64,000 nucleotides of DNA, from NCBI RefSeq assembly GCF_036173105.1, contig NZ_CP108053.1, positions 5,022,001 through 5,086,000 on the forward strand. The letters run 5' to 3'. Below are positions 51,081 to 59,138 of this stretch, piece after piece. A program made the position numbers and the translations under genes. How positions within the stretch are numbered: the first letter of the stretch is position 1; each line of letters starts with the position of its first letter. The notes under the pieces were generated by a model. The model saw nothing but the letters and a program-made list of their open reading frames with translations, made no database searches and had not been told where the DNA came from. Source of the DNA: Streptomyces sp. NBC_00287. GTDB lineage: Bacteria; Actinomycetota; Actinomycetes; Streptomycetales; Streptomycetaceae.

Positions 51081-51605
51081 GTGAGCATCGACCCGTCCTC
51101 GATTCCGAACTTCGGGGGCCAGCCCGAGCCGCAGCCCCAAGGACCGGCGGGCCCCGTCGTCCCGGATCAGGATCTTGTGAAGCAGCTCCTCGACCAGATG
51201 GAGCTGAAGTACGTCGTCGACGACGAGGGTGACCTCGCGGCGCCGTGGGAGCAGTTCCGTACGTATTTCATGTTCCGTGGCGAGGGTGACCAGCAGGTCT
51301 TCTCGGTGCGGACGTTCTACGACCGCCCCCACAAGATCGACGAGAAGCCGCTGCTGCTGGAGTCCATCGACGACTGGAACCGGCGGACCCTGTGGCCCAA
51401 GCTCTACACCCACACCCATGACGACGGCACCGTCCGCCTGATCGGCGAGGCGCAGATGCTGATCGGCACCGGCGTCAGCCTGGAGCACTTCGTCTCCTCC
51501 ACGGTCAGCTGGGTACGGGCCGCCATCGAGTTCGACAAGTGGCTCGTGGAGCAGCTCGGCCTGGAGCAGGAGATCAACGACGCCGAGAAGCCCGAAGAGG
51601 AGTAA
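51081..51605 (+). CDS. YbjN domain protein
   Basis: A 174-residue acidic cytosolic protein. DQDLVKQLLDQMELKYVVDD, WEQFRTYFMFRGEGDQQVFS and a C-terminal helix ending EEE fit the YbjN/type III secretion chaperone-like fold, probably a binding or chaperone protein without enzymatic residues. GTG at 51081 follows GAAGGGAAA. It is 102 bp downstream of clpB in the same orientation and may be partly co-transcribed. The function in actinobacteria is not established. Confidence 0.85.
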   Translation: MSIDPSSIPNFGGQPEPQPQGPAGPVVPDQDLVKQLLDQMELKYVVDDEGDLAAPWEQFRTYFMFRGEGDQQVFSVRTFYDRPHKIDEKPLLLESIDDWNRRTLWPKLYTHTHDDGTVRLIGEAQMLIGTGVSLEHFVSSTVSWVRAAIEFDKWLVEQLGLEQEINDAEKPEEE

Positions 51606-51733
51606 GTCCCACTGCGGTGCGTCGGCGATGACGACGAGATACGCGCCGTAAGCCCATGAGAGCCCGACCAGGGCACCGACCAGCAGGGTCGAGTGCCAGG
51701 GGCGGGCTCTTGCCGTACGCGGCAGCGGGTCGG

Positions 51734-52924
51734 TCAGCCCGCCAGTTTCTTCAGGCGCTGCACCGCCTCCTCCAGGACCTCGGTCCGCTTGCAGAACGCG
51801 AAGCGGACGAAGGGCGCGCCCGCGTCTCGATGGTCGTAGAAGACGGCGTTGGGGATGGCGACGACCCCGGCGCGCTCGGGCAGGGCGCGGCAGAAGGCGA
51901 AGCCGTCGGACTCGCCGAGGGGCCGGATGTCGGTGGTGATGAAGTACGTGCCCGCTGACGTGAACACCTCGAAGCCGGCCTCCGTCAGGCCCGACGCCAG
52001 CAGATCCCGCTTGGCCTGCATGTCCGCGCGGAAGTCGGCGAAGTAGGAGCCGGGCAGGGAAAGAGCCTCCGCCACGGCGTACTGGAACGGTCCGGAGGCG
52101 ACGTACGTCAGGAACTGCTTCGCCGAGCGTACGGCCGCCACCAGGCCGGGCGAGGCGGTCACCCAGCCGACCTTCCAACCGGTGAACGAGTACGTCTTGC
52201 CCGCCGAGCCGATGGTGACCGTCCGGTCCCGCATCCCGGGGAAGGTCGCCAGCGGCAGATGCTCGGCGCCGTCGAAGACCAGATGCTCGTACACCTCGTC
52301 CGTGACCACGAGCAGATCGCGCTCCACGGCGAGCTCCGCCACCGCGGCCAGCTCCTCGCGGGTGAGGACCGTGCCGGTCGGGTTGTGCGGGGTGTTGATC
52401 AGCAGCAGCCGGGTGCGGTCGGTGACGGCGGCACGCAGCTCGTCGAGGTCGAGGCGGAAACGTCCCTCGGCGGGGCGCAGGGTGACCGGGACCCGGCGCG
52501 CGCCCGCCATCGCGATACAGGCCGCGTAGGAGTCGTAGTACGGCTCCAGCGCCACCACCTCGTCGCCGGGCTCCAGCAGCGCCAGCAGAGCCGCGGCGAT
52601 GGCCTCCGTGGCGCCGGCCGTCACCAGCACCTCGGTGTCCGGGTCGTACGTCAGCCCGTACAGCCGCTCCTGGTGCGCGGCCACCGCGGTGCGCAGCTCG
52701 GGCACGCCGGGGCCCGGCGGATACTGATTGCCGCGCCCGTCGCGCAGCGCGCGCACCGCCGCCTCCCGGACCTCCTCGGGCCCGTCCGTGTCGGGGAAAC
52801 CCTGGCCCAGATTGATGGACCCGGTCCGCAGGGCCAGCGCCGACATCTCGGCGAAGATCGTCGTTCCGAACTCGGCGAGGCTGCGATTGAGAAGGGGACG
52901 CGCACTTGAGGTCATGCCGGCCAT
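51734..52924 (-). CDS. PLP-dependent aminotransferase (class I/II)
   Basis: A 396-residue aminotransferase. GQGFPDTDGPEEVREAAVRA, GATEAIAAALLALLEPGDEV, NTPHNPTGTVLTREE, VTDEVYEHLVFDGAEH and the PLP lysine in TIGSAGKTYSFTGWKVGW are all present, and the C-terminal AFCKRTEVLEEAVQRLKKL closes the fold. The S-A-G-K-T-x-S-x-T-G-W-K-x-G-W motif is typical of the kynurenine/methionine-oxoglutarate aminotransferase branch. It transfers amino groups between amino acids and 2-oxo acids; the physiological substrate is not defined. Start ATG at 52924 or 52915 (M-T-S-S); the second has GGA nearer the usual distance. Confidence 0.92.
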   Translation of the reverse strand: MAGMTSSARPLLNRSLAEFGTTIFAEMSALALRTGSINLGQGFPDTDGPEEVREAAVRALRDGRGNQYPPGPGVPELRTAVAAHQERLYGLTYDPDTEVLVTAGATEAIAAALLALLEPGDEVVALEPYYDSYAACIAMAGARRVPVTLRPAEGRFRLDLDELRAAVTDRTRLLLINTPHNPTGTVLTREELAAVAELAVERDLLVVTDEVYEHLVFDGAEHLPLATFPGMRDRTVTIGSAGKTYSFTGWKVGWVTASPGLVAAVRSAKQFLTYVASGPFQYAVAEALSLPGSYFADFRADMQAKRDLLASGLTEAGFEVFTSAGTYFITTDIRPLGESDGFAFCRALPERAGVVAIPNAVFYDHRDAGAPFVRFAFCKRTEVLEEAVQRLKKLAG

Positions 52925-53309
52925 CCTGCGCCGAAGCTCTGGAGTTCCTCAACTTACGTCCGGGGCTTGGCGCCTGCGGTGGGACCGGGTGAACCCCCTT
53001 TGAGCAGGGGGAGAGCCGTCGTCGCCTGTCGTCGTCTGTCGGTCTTGGTTGCTCTCGGACGGCCCGCAGACGGCCCGGGTTGACAGCGCGCTCGGCCTCG
53101 GGGCCGCCGGTCTGCCGCCGGCGTGGGAGAGGAGACGCAGCGGCCAGCCTCGGTGCCGATGCCCTACCACGATCATGAGGTGCGTGGGACATTGTCAGTG
53201 CTGCGTACTAGCGTTCGAGGCGGGTTGGACTGGTTCGGCGCATGGCGCGTGTTGTGGCGGCGGCCTATCCTGGCGTGCGAGGTCGAGGGGGCGGATAAGA
53301 GGGAGCGCG
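52925..53309. other. Gene-free stretch at the left edge of the mobile region
   Basis: No gene, tRNA or strong hairpin was recognised. It marks the change from core-type to lower-GC accessory DNA. A left junction of an insertion may lie here, but no direct repeat or tRNA end is visible. Confidence 0.4.
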
Positions 53310-53876
53310 TTGGTCGGGGCGGAGCCAAGGAAGCCCAGGCAGCAGCACATTCAGGCCGTAGACCCGCAAACGGTCACGGACATGATGGAGCTGTTGCAGC
53401 GTGGGTACGTAACGAGCGTGGCGGCGACCGCTGGTTGCACCACAGAGGTGATCCAGAATGACAGCTGGGGTATCGACGTCCAGTTTGTCAGGCCCCCTGT
53501 GTCTGCGACGCAATGCGAAAGCATGCTCTGGGCGCAACTGAAGAGCACCACCCAGCATACCCCCGACCCGCAGAAGGAGTTTTTTAGCTACCAGTTCACC
53601 AAGAGGCAATACTTCGACCATATGGTCAAATACCGGACGACCGGCCCTAAAGCGGTTCTGATCGTTATGACGGTACCTCAGAACCAATTGGAATGGACTG
53701 AGGTTGGCCATAGTGGATTGTTCACCAAGAGGGCCTGTTACTGGGTGCACTTGGAGGGGGAAACCTCGGAGGCCGATCGGCCAACGGTGAGAATCCCGAC
53801 CAAGAATATCTTCGACGCCAGCGCCCTGACGGAGATCCTGGATAAGCTTGATAGGGGTGAATCGCTTCGTGAGTAA
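53310..53876 (+). CDS. DUF4365 domain protein, nuclease-like
   Basis: A 188-residue protein of the DUF4365 type. NDSWGIDVQFVRPP and MLWAQLKSTTQHTPD give D-x-V and Q-L-K in the positions of a PD-(D/E)XK fold with Gln in place of Glu, and FSYQFTKRQYFDHMVKYRTT then PKAVLIVMTVP is the usual DUF4365 continuation. TTG at 53310 is preferred because GAGGGAG lies just before it and the conserved part starts soon after. GC content is lower than in the flanking core genes. It overlaps the next gene by eight bases, so both are one unit. Such pairs occur in genomic islands; a defence role is inferred. Confidence 0.7.
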   Translation: MVGAEPRKPRQQHIQAVDPQTVTDMMELLQRGYVTSVAATAGCTTEVIQNDSWGIDVQFVRPPVSATQCESMLWAQLKSTTQHTPDPQKEFFSYQFTKRQYFDHMVKYRTTGPKAVLIVMTVPQNQLEWTEVGHSGLFTKRACYWVHLEGETSEADRPTVRIPTKNIFDASALTEILDKLDRGESLRE

Positions 53877-55104
53877 CGAAAAAGGGGCATTCGTCCCTGC
53901 CAAGGTTGATCCTGAAAAACTCAAGTCCGTCTTGGAAGAGGTTGGTTGGCGCGCAGTAGGGGGCCGGGAGGGATTGTATACGCGCCTTGCCCCACCCGGT
54001 GAGGTGGCAGGGCGATTTCCGAGTTTGGTAGTGCCGCTAGATTCTGCGGCTCCTGACTATTCTGACGTCATGGGCCTTGCTCTTTCAGTGCTGACTCAAG
54101 ATTCGGAGTTCTGGGCGCGATCGATCTATCCACGCCTAGCGGTTGCGACTTCCGATGAATTCAAGTTTCGTAAGGAGAGCAATGCTCCAAGTGGGCTAAT
54201 TCCATGGCGAAGTGGAGAAATTCTTGTCGAGTCGGCACGTCTAACTCTGCTGGCTGGCGCTAAAGCGTTTCTCGGGGGTGCGCGTCACTTTGTCAATCGA
54301 CACGGTCGATTTGCCAACAGGTATCTGGATCAAATCTTGATGGGTCAGACCGCTGCTGGGAGCTATATCGTTACCGCCTATGCCCCTCCCCATGTAGCGA
54401 TCCCGCTAAAGGGCGGTGCTGATGTTGAGAATCAGATCGTTGGAGTTGGGACGGCTCAAGTAAGGGAGGTTACTGAGGCGGTAGTCCGCTCGGTCGAGGC
54501 CACCGTGGAAGCTCTAGAGCACTACCGACAGAATGGCTCGCTAGCCGGGTTCGAAGATGGCGTAGCTCGGGGAATCTCCTACGAGATGACGAATGCAATC
54601 CTCGGTATGGCCGTAAATTCAGACGAAGCTGACATCGTAATCGAATGGGATCCTACTAGTCCACCTCCCACCGGTATGGAAAGTCACTTCACTTTTACGC
54701 CGCCCGACATCGAGCCTTTGTCGCATGCGGCAGTTAAGCTAGCCGAGGATCAGTCATCCCGATCTGTGAGCATAATGGGTAGGGTTCACCTGCTGGCGAA
54801 AAAGGAAGCAGGCAGTCCTGGCGTTTTTGGCCTCGAATCATTTAGGTCCGAGGGGCCTAAAAAGGTTCGAGTTCGACTAGCCAATGAATCAGACTATCAT
54901 CTGGCTGTTCGTGCTCATGATGATGATCTGGCACTTCTGGTGAGTGGCACGCTGGAAAAAGAAGGCAATCTGAATTGGCTTTACAATGCCACTGTAGTGC
55001 GAACCCTAGGATCGATTTCTGAGTACATGGCTCCTAAGCGCAGGAGTAGAGTGCGAGGCGACTCCATTCCGGGGCAGACGGACGTTTTTGACCAGGAAGG
55101 ATGA
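53869..55104 (+). CDS. Hypothetical protein paired with DUF4365
   Basis: A 411-residue protein without a recognised family. The first 100 residues contain EKLKSVLEEVGWRAVGGREG then LYTRLAPPG, and the middle is mixed alpha/beta with VIEWDPTSPPPTG. The last 70 residues (KKVRVRLANESDYHLAVRAH) look beta-rich and end in a basic RRSRVRGDS segment. GTG at 53869 is chosen for AGGGGTGA seven bases upstream and because it overlaps the DUF4365 stop. Codon use is distinctly less GC-rich at third positions than in clpB or dnaK, indicating recent acquisition. It probably acts with the DUF4365 protein. Confidence 0.65.
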   Translation: MSNEKGAFVPAKVDPEKLKSVLEEVGWRAVGGREGLYTRLAPPGEVAGRFPSLVVPLDSAAPDYSDVMGLALSVLTQDSEFWARSIYPRLAVATSDEFKFRKESNAPSGLIPWRSGEILVESARLTLLAGAKAFLGGARHFVNRHGRFANRYLDQILMGQTAAGSYIVTAYAPPHVAIPLKGGADVENQIVGVGTAQVREVTEAVVRSVEATVEALEHYRQNGSLAGFEDGVARGISYEMTNAILGMAVNSDEADIVIEWDPTSPPPTGMESHFTFTPPDIEPLSHAAVKLAEDQSSRSVSIMGRVHLLAKKEAGSPGVFGLESFRSEGPKKVRVRLANESDYHLAVRAHDDDLALLVSGTLEKEGNLNWLYNATVVRTLGSISEYMAPKRRSRVRGDSIPGQTDVFDQEG

Positions 55105-55172
55105 CTTCAACTGGCCGTACGGTATGGTCGGCCGGTCGGGGCCTGAGATTCCGAGCTGTTAGCCCGGCTCAT

Positions 55173-55190
55173 CAGCACTTTTCGGTGCTG
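55173..55190 (+). terminator. Hairpin after the DUF4365 cassette
   Basis: CAGCAC-TTTTCG-GTGCTG, a 6-bp stem between the cassette and the convergent kinase gene. Weak but well placed. Confidence 0.5.
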
Positions 55191-55280
55191 TCAGTTCGCT
55201 TTGTGAGTACTGCGGTCCTGCCCGAAACTGACCCGGGGATTCTGGACTGACAGCGCAGATGTGGGCAGGTGCTGACTTGA

Positions 55281-55838
55281 TCATGCCTCGGGGGATTCCA
55301 AAGCCCTAATCACGGTTGCAGGATCACCGTCATACAACACGTGCGGCTCGTCTGCCTGAGGGGGGAAGAACCGGGCGCGGTACCGCCGAAGGTCACTCTC
55401 GGAGAAGTAGATCGAGTTGGGGTCGTGCGCGTGAAAATCGTTGCGCTTGCTGATCCTCGACCAAAGTTCGTCGTGGCTGGCCGCGAGATAGACGAGCACT
55501 GGGGTGGCGCCAGCATCGGCCGCGATGCCTCGCCAGTGAGCTCGATCCTCGGGGGTCCAGAACCCGTGGTCAACGACGACGTCATGACCCGCCTTGAGCT
55601 GATCGGTGAGTTCGACCGACACGTCTTCCAGCACCGGTCGCTCAAGGGTGGGGAAGATCCCTCGCGGGAAGTCCACCCCATAGACGCCGTGGCGGCGGTA
55701 CATCTCTTCGTCCGGACACAGTCGTACGAACCCGCGAGCGGTGAGGACGCGCGAAAGGGTGGTCTTGCCGGAGCCGGGCAGCCCGGCCATCAGGACGCAG
55801 AACGGTGGACGTGATGGCATCGGTCTCGTCATGGTCAT
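55281..55838 (-). CDS. AAA/P-loop kinase-like protein of the AICE
   Basis: A 185-residue P-loop protein. Walker A is GLPGSGKTT (19-27), a Walker B-like DVVVDHGFW follows near 102, and KRNDFHAHDPNSIYFSESDL resembles the lid and substrate region of zeta-toxin/chloramphenicol-phosphotransferase-like kinases. Such kinases phosphorylate small metabolites or RNA ends; the target here is unknown. ATG at 55838 is chosen because it overlaps the stop of the 40-residue ORF (ATGA), giving a coupled three-gene unit with the GntR gene. Confidence 0.8.
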   Translation of the reverse strand: MTMTRPMPSRPPFCVLMAGLPGSGKTTLSRVLTARGFVRLCPDEEMYRRHGVYGVDFPRGIFPTLERPVLEDVSVELTDQLKAGHDVVVDHGFWTPEDRAHWRGIAADAGATPVLVYLAASHDELWSRISKRNDFHAHDPNSIYFSESDLRRYRARFFPPQADEPHVLYDGDPATVIRALESPEA

Positions 55839-55957
55839 GGAGATGGCTGCCATCTCCGCTTCGGCTTCGGGCGTGATTGTGCCAGCCCTGCGGGCCACGA
55901 GGAGCGACCTAGGCGGTCTTCGAGCACACTCGCGAGCGTGTCGTCTACCACCGTCAC
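55835..55957 (-). CDS. 40-residue ORF coupled to GntR and kinase genes
   Basis: GTG at 55957 overlaps the GntR stop (GTGA) and the stop TGA at 55835-55837 overlaps the kinase start (ATGA). The peptide begins VTVVDDTLASVLEDRLGRSS and ends in a basic Lys/Arg/Pro-rich tail. Its double overlap is strong evidence of being translated; the function is unknown, possibly a modulator of the kinase or regulator. Confidence 0.55.
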   Translation of the reverse strand: MTVVDDTLASVLEDRLGRSSWPAGLAQSRPKPKRRWQPSP

Positions 55958-56712
55958 GGCGAAACCTCCGATTCTGTGCGCCATGTGCGGCCAGGGCCTC
56001 CGAGGTCCACGCCGAACTCCACGACGTTGCCCTCGCTGTCGACGAACTTTGCTGTCATCACGACTACGGGTTCCGCTGGTGGATTCTCCGCGTCCAGTTC
56101 AAGCAGCCGGGCATATTCGGGCGTAACAAGGCGTGCAGAAGCGGTGTCGACGCGGTGACTGATCGGGCGGCCGGTCGCTTGGGCGATGAGCTGGAGTGAT
56201 GTTCCCCCTGTCAGCCGCTCGCTCTGCGCGAGTTGGGGGATCAGCTTCCCGTATCGAGCAGGAATCCATGACGTGCTGTGGGCCACGATGCCGTGCCGGT
56301 CCCGGTACACGCGGCTCCGTCGAATCACGTCGGAGCCGGGTTGGATGTCCAATGCTTGCGCCACTTCGGCCGGCGCTGACACCACGGCTGCCTGATGCGA
56401 GTCCGATCTTTCGCCCGCTCCCCAACTGGATCCCGTACGGCGTCCACGGTCCTGCCGCTGGGAGCCTGAAGACATCGGACCCGGCTGGTCTAGAACCTCG
56501 GTCCCGATCCCGTGGATGCCTCGCACAAGCCCCTCGTTGCGCAGCTTGCGAAGAGCCTTCTCGGCTGTCGCGGTGCTGACTTTCCACTCTTCGGCGAGGT
56601 TCTTGATGCTGGGCAGGAGTGTTCCTGGCTCTAGCTGGCCAGACGTAATCAGCTCCGTGTAGTGGGCGGCAATCTTCGCGTACGGCGCCCGGTTGTCGGC
56701 CTGGCCTGCCAT
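55954..56712 (-). CDS. GntR family regulator (HutC/KorSA-like) of the AICE
   Basis: A 252-residue repressor. The N-terminal winged helix reads APYAKIAAHYTELITSGQLE then GTLLPSIKNLAEEWKVSTAT and AEKALRKLRNEGLVRG. The C-terminal part (about 95-250) is a UTRA-type ligand domain: VIRRSRVYRDRHGIVAHSTS and AQATGRPISHRVDTASARL. In pSAM2 the homologous KorSA blocks transfer genes by binding its own and the pra promoters. Repeated AGGGAACC sites lie upstream of this gene, in the region shared with the transfer operon. ATG at 56712 has GGGAGCAGG upstream. The ligand is unknown. Confidence 0.88.
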   Translation of the reverse strand: MAGQADNRAPYAKIAAHYTELITSGQLEPGTLLPSIKNLAEEWKVSTATAEKALRKLRNEGLVRGIHGIGTEVLDQPGPMSSGSQRQDRGRRTGSSWGAGERSDSHQAAVVSAPAEVAQALDIQPGSDVIRRSRVYRDRHGIVAHSTSWIPARYGKLIPQLAQSERLTGGTSLQLIAQATGRPISHRVDTASARLVTPEYARLLELDAENPPAEPVVVMTAKFVDSEGNVVEFGVDLGGPGRTWRTESEVSP

Positions 56713-56734
56713 TTCGCCTGCTCCCTGTCGTCAC

Positions 56735-56795
56735 TTCCCTGAGGTTCCCTACCTTACCGCTTGACACCACAGGGAACCCTAGGGAACCTTAGGGA
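56735..56795. promoter_or_regulatory. AGGGAACC operator cluster between GntR and transfer genes
   Basis: GGTTCCCT at 56743-56750 and AGGGAACC at 56771-56778 face each other. A second AGGGAACC is at 56781-56788 and a partial AGGGA at 56791-56795; TCCCTGAGG precedes. TTGACA at 56761-56766 may be a promoter box inside the cluster. This is the expected place for the GntR (KorSA-like) operator. Confidence 0.7.
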
Positions 56796-57204
56796 TGTGC
56801 CCGCCGGTCGGTTCGACCGAACAGCGGGTGCGGGACCTCAATGCGCCCTGATTCAGGGCTCATTCGAGGTCAAGGGGCCCGGGACAGAGCGGGCCGAGGG
56901 CGCCCCCGACCCTGGGCATTCGGGAGGGCTTAGACCGAAAGGTCACGTCTCCATACGCCTACAACGGGGTCATGCCGCGCTACCTGATACGGGCGCGGCA
57001 CCCCCGAAGGAGACATGCACACCGCCCCGGCATTCGGCCGTGAAGGGCGCGAGATCGAATCTCGCCCGGGGCACTCCGACCGCCACTCGGCGGCCGCACC
57101 GCGCCTGACGCGCGGCTCTATCCCCTTCAACGGCGCGCACCCCCGGAGTTGGCCCTCCGGGGGTGCTGTTCGGGCCGTTTCACCTGCTAGGGAGACCACG
57201 ACCC
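56796..57204. other. Structured, gene-free leader before the transfer operon
   Basis: Two strong structures. First, GCCCCGG (57024-57030) with CCGGGGC (57066-57072) enclosing GCGAGAT-CGA-ATCTCGC (57049-57065). Second, GCACCCCCGGAG (57137-57148) with CTCCGGGGGTGC (57155-57166), a 12-bp stem and 6-base loop, terminator-like. No convincing gene is present. The region may carry an attenuator or small RNA. Confidence 0.6.
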
Positions 57205-57474
57205 ATGAACCCCATCGTCACTGTTCAGGACGCTGTTACCGCGTTCGCCGACTTCATGGAGCCGACGGATGCGGAGCTGGATGCGATCGAGCAGGAGATG
57301 CCCGTCATCCTGGCGGATGTCGACCTGCTGGACGCGCAGATCGTCACCCTGGACCGCGCGCCGACCGAAGTAGACGACCGCCGCATTCGCCGGGCCCGCC
57401 GCCGGGCGCTGGCCGCCCGGGTCGCGCTGATTAACCGCGCGGCCGGCACGCCCCTGTCGGGGGGTGCCGCCTGA
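57205..57474 (+). CDS. DUF6284 family AICE protein
   Basis: An 89-residue acidic-then-basic helical protein: VTVQDAVTAFADFMEPTDAE, LDAIEQEMPVILADVDLLD, then RRIRRARRRALAARVALI. It matches the short DUF6284 proteins found at the beginning of transfer operons in Streptomyces AICEs. The function is unknown; the helical charge pattern would suit a regulator or partner-binding protein. ATG at 57205 has TAGGGAG upstream. Its stop overlaps the next start (TGATG). Confidence 0.75.
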   Translation: MNPIVTVQDAVTAFADFMEPTDAELDAIEQEMPVILADVDLLDAQIVTLDRAPTEVDDRRIRRARRRALAARVALINRAAGTPLSGGAA

Positions 57475-57899
57475 TGGCTCGCTTCGACCTCACCGAGTAC
57501 GACCGTTGCATCATCGAGGCCGCCCGCCAGGCGTTGGCGGCTGCGGAGAACGTGAACCTGCTGGACGGCCGTGCCATGGCTCGCATGATCGGCCGTCTTG
57601 AGGTCGCCGTGGAGCGGCTGATCGAGATGGTCGACGAGACGGCTGGCGGGAACGTCGTTCGGTGCCCGGCCGCGCACCCGGAGGACCCGACGCCCTGTGG
57701 TGGCCCGGTCGTCGTGACCATCGTCGACAAGGAGAACGCCGGCGCCGACGGGTGCGAGCACCACGCCGCCCGCATGCTGGCCTCGATCACCGGCGCTCGC
57801 CCGGTCGCCAAGCCGGACGCCCCCGCCGGGGTGGCCCTGCGCATCTTCCGCGCCGCGCACCACACCCGTCCCTTCCCGTGGCGGGAGGGCCGGTCATGA
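57474..57899 (+). CDS. AICE hypothetical protein, possible metal site
   Basis: A 141-residue protein. The first 60 residues are helical (YDRCIIEAARQALAAAENVN). The second half contains VRCPAAHPEDPTPCGGPVVV and GADGCEHHAARML, a C/H-rich pattern that could bind zinc. It overlaps the preceding gene (TGATG) and the DUF2637 gene (ATGA at 57896). No family was recognised, but genes of this size and position are common in AICEs. Confidence 0.7.
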   Translation: MARFDLTEYDRCIIEAARQALAAAENVNLLDGRAMARMIGRLEVAVERLIEMVDETAGGNVVRCPAAHPEDPTPCGGPVVVTIVDKENAGADGCEHHAARMLASITGARPVAKPDAPAGVALRIFRAAHHTRPFPWREGRS

Positions 57900-58789
57900 A
57901 CCTTCACCGCAAGGGACGCGCCGCCCTGGTGCTCGCCCTGGTCGCCGTGGTCGCCATGGCGTTCCGGGTGTCGTGGAACGCGCTGCGGGACATCGCCGGC
58001 GCCGTGGGCGCGGACGACACGGCCGCGATGCTGTACCCGTTCGTGGTCGACGGCCTAATGGCGCTCGCCCTGATCGCCACCCTCGTACTCACCGGCGACG
58101 CCCGACGCTTCGCGCTGCGGGTGCTCGGTGCGTACACGATCGCCTCGCTGGTCCTGAACTACGTGCACGGGTTGGTCCCGGAGCTCCACGGCCGTACGGT
58201 CGACTGGGGTCGACTGGCCGACTGGGACCCGGCGAACTGGGCCCTGGTCCTGCTCGCCACGTCGCTGCCGGTCGGGTCGATCTACTTCGGTTCCGACCTC
58301 GTGGCCAAGGTGCTGCACCACCGCCCCGCCTCGATCCCGGCCGCGAGCACGAATGCGGAGGAATCGACCGAGACCAATATGAAACGGTCTACGGCTGATC
58401 TGCCGGTATCGACTCCGGCGCCGATCACCCCGAGCACGGTGGCGCTGCCCCGGCCGGTGGCTGTCGGCTTCCTGAAGTCGACGCTCCCGGCCAAGCCCCT
58501 GCCCTCGATCGCACCGGCCGCGTCGATCGAGCGGCGCGCGGTGGCTGCGGAATCGACCCGGCCGCGCCGCGCCACGGGCCGTGTCCCGGCGGTGGCGAAG
58601 TCGACCCGACCGAAGCGCACGCCGGAACAGTTGCTCGCCGAAGCACGCAAGGCGACGGCCGATTGGCCGGACGCGAAGGTGACCGGCGAGGGCATCCGCC
58701 GCGCCATCCACACGTCGCCGGCGAACGCCCGCTCCCTGCGGGACACGCTCCTCGCCGAACGCGCCACAACGGCGGCTGAGGTCGCGTGA
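57896..58789 (+). CDS. DUF2637 membrane protein (SpdB-like)
   Basis: A 297-residue protein. Four hydrophobic helices occupy about 8-30, 42-66, 75-92 and 105-125 (AALVLALVAVVAMAFRVSWN, LYPFVVDGLMALALIATLVL), the DUF2637 domain, associated with plasmid spread between mycelial compartments. Residues 140-230 are a Pro/Ser/Thr linker. The C-terminus (about 235-295, RTPEQLLAEARKATADWPDA and IRRAIHTSPANARSLRD) looks like a DNA-binding helical domain. The start overlaps the previous stop. Confidence 0.85.
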   Translation: MNLHRKGRAALVLALVAVVAMAFRVSWNALRDIAGAVGADDTAAMLYPFVVDGLMALALIATLVLTGDARRFALRVLGAYTIASLVLNYVHGLVPELHGRTVDWGRLADWDPANWALVLLATSLPVGSIYFGSDLVAKVLHHRPASIPAASTNAEESTETNMKRSTADLPVSTPAPITPSTVALPRPVAVGFLKSTLPAKPLPSIAPAASIERRAVAAESTRPRRATGRVPAVAKSTRPKRTPEQLLAEARKATADWPDAKVTGEGIRRAIHTSPANARSLRDTLLAERATTAAEVA

Positions 58790-59136
58790 TGGCTGCGCTG
58801 CCGGTGTTCCGGTGGCGCCTCGCCCCGGACGGCTACGCCACCCGCCGCCAACTCCGTGCCCGCGGCTTACGGCCCGGCGGTCAGGGCGTGGCCGCGCAGC
58901 TCGAACGGCCGCGCCGCCGCCGGGGGCCGCTGGTCGCCTACCTCTACCGCGTCGACCTCGCCAAGCCGGTCCGGCCGATGACGCCGGGCCGGCGGGCGGC
59001 ACTCGCCAAGGCGAACGCCGCCCGCCGCGTCTGCCCGCAGTGCCGGCGCGATGCGGGCTACGTCATCCCCGCCTCGCTCGGAGCCTGCGTGCCCTGCGCC
59101 TACCCCACCCCCGCCGACTCTCCGAGGAGTACCTGA
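58789..59136 (+). CDS. RRQRL motif-containing zinc-binding protein
   Basis: A 115-residue protein. YATRRQLRARGLRPGGQGVA is the RRQRL-type motif and CPQCRRDAGYVIPASLGACV with PC gives a CxxC...CxxC zinc ribbon. Such small proteins are found next to DUF2637 genes in AICEs and plasmids of actinobacteria; the function is unknown, nucleic-acid binding is plausible. ATG at 58789 overlaps the previous stop as TGATG; a GTG at 58786 is adjacent. Confidence 0.82.
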   Translation: MAALPVFRWRLAPDGYATRRQLRARGLRPGGQGVAAQLERPRRRRGPLVAYLYRVDLAKPVRPMTPGRRAALAKANAARRVCPQCRRDAGYVIPASLGACVPCAYPTPADSPRST

Positions 59137-59138
59137 CC

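Noticed and set aside
51603..51740. Small membrane protein on the minus strand between the YbjN and aminotransferase genes
   Set aside because: A frame gives two hydrophobic stretches (HSTLLVGALVGLSWAYGAYL and a second), but it has no start codon after the aminotransferase stop and runs into antisense of the YbjN gene; perhaps a gene relic, not reported as a feature.
57024..57072. Possible tRNA 3' half or attachment site
   Set aside because: GATCGAATC resembles a T loop, but acceptor-like arms GCCCCGG/CCGGGGC are only 35 bases apart, too short for a tRNA, and no matching tRNA occurs in the window.
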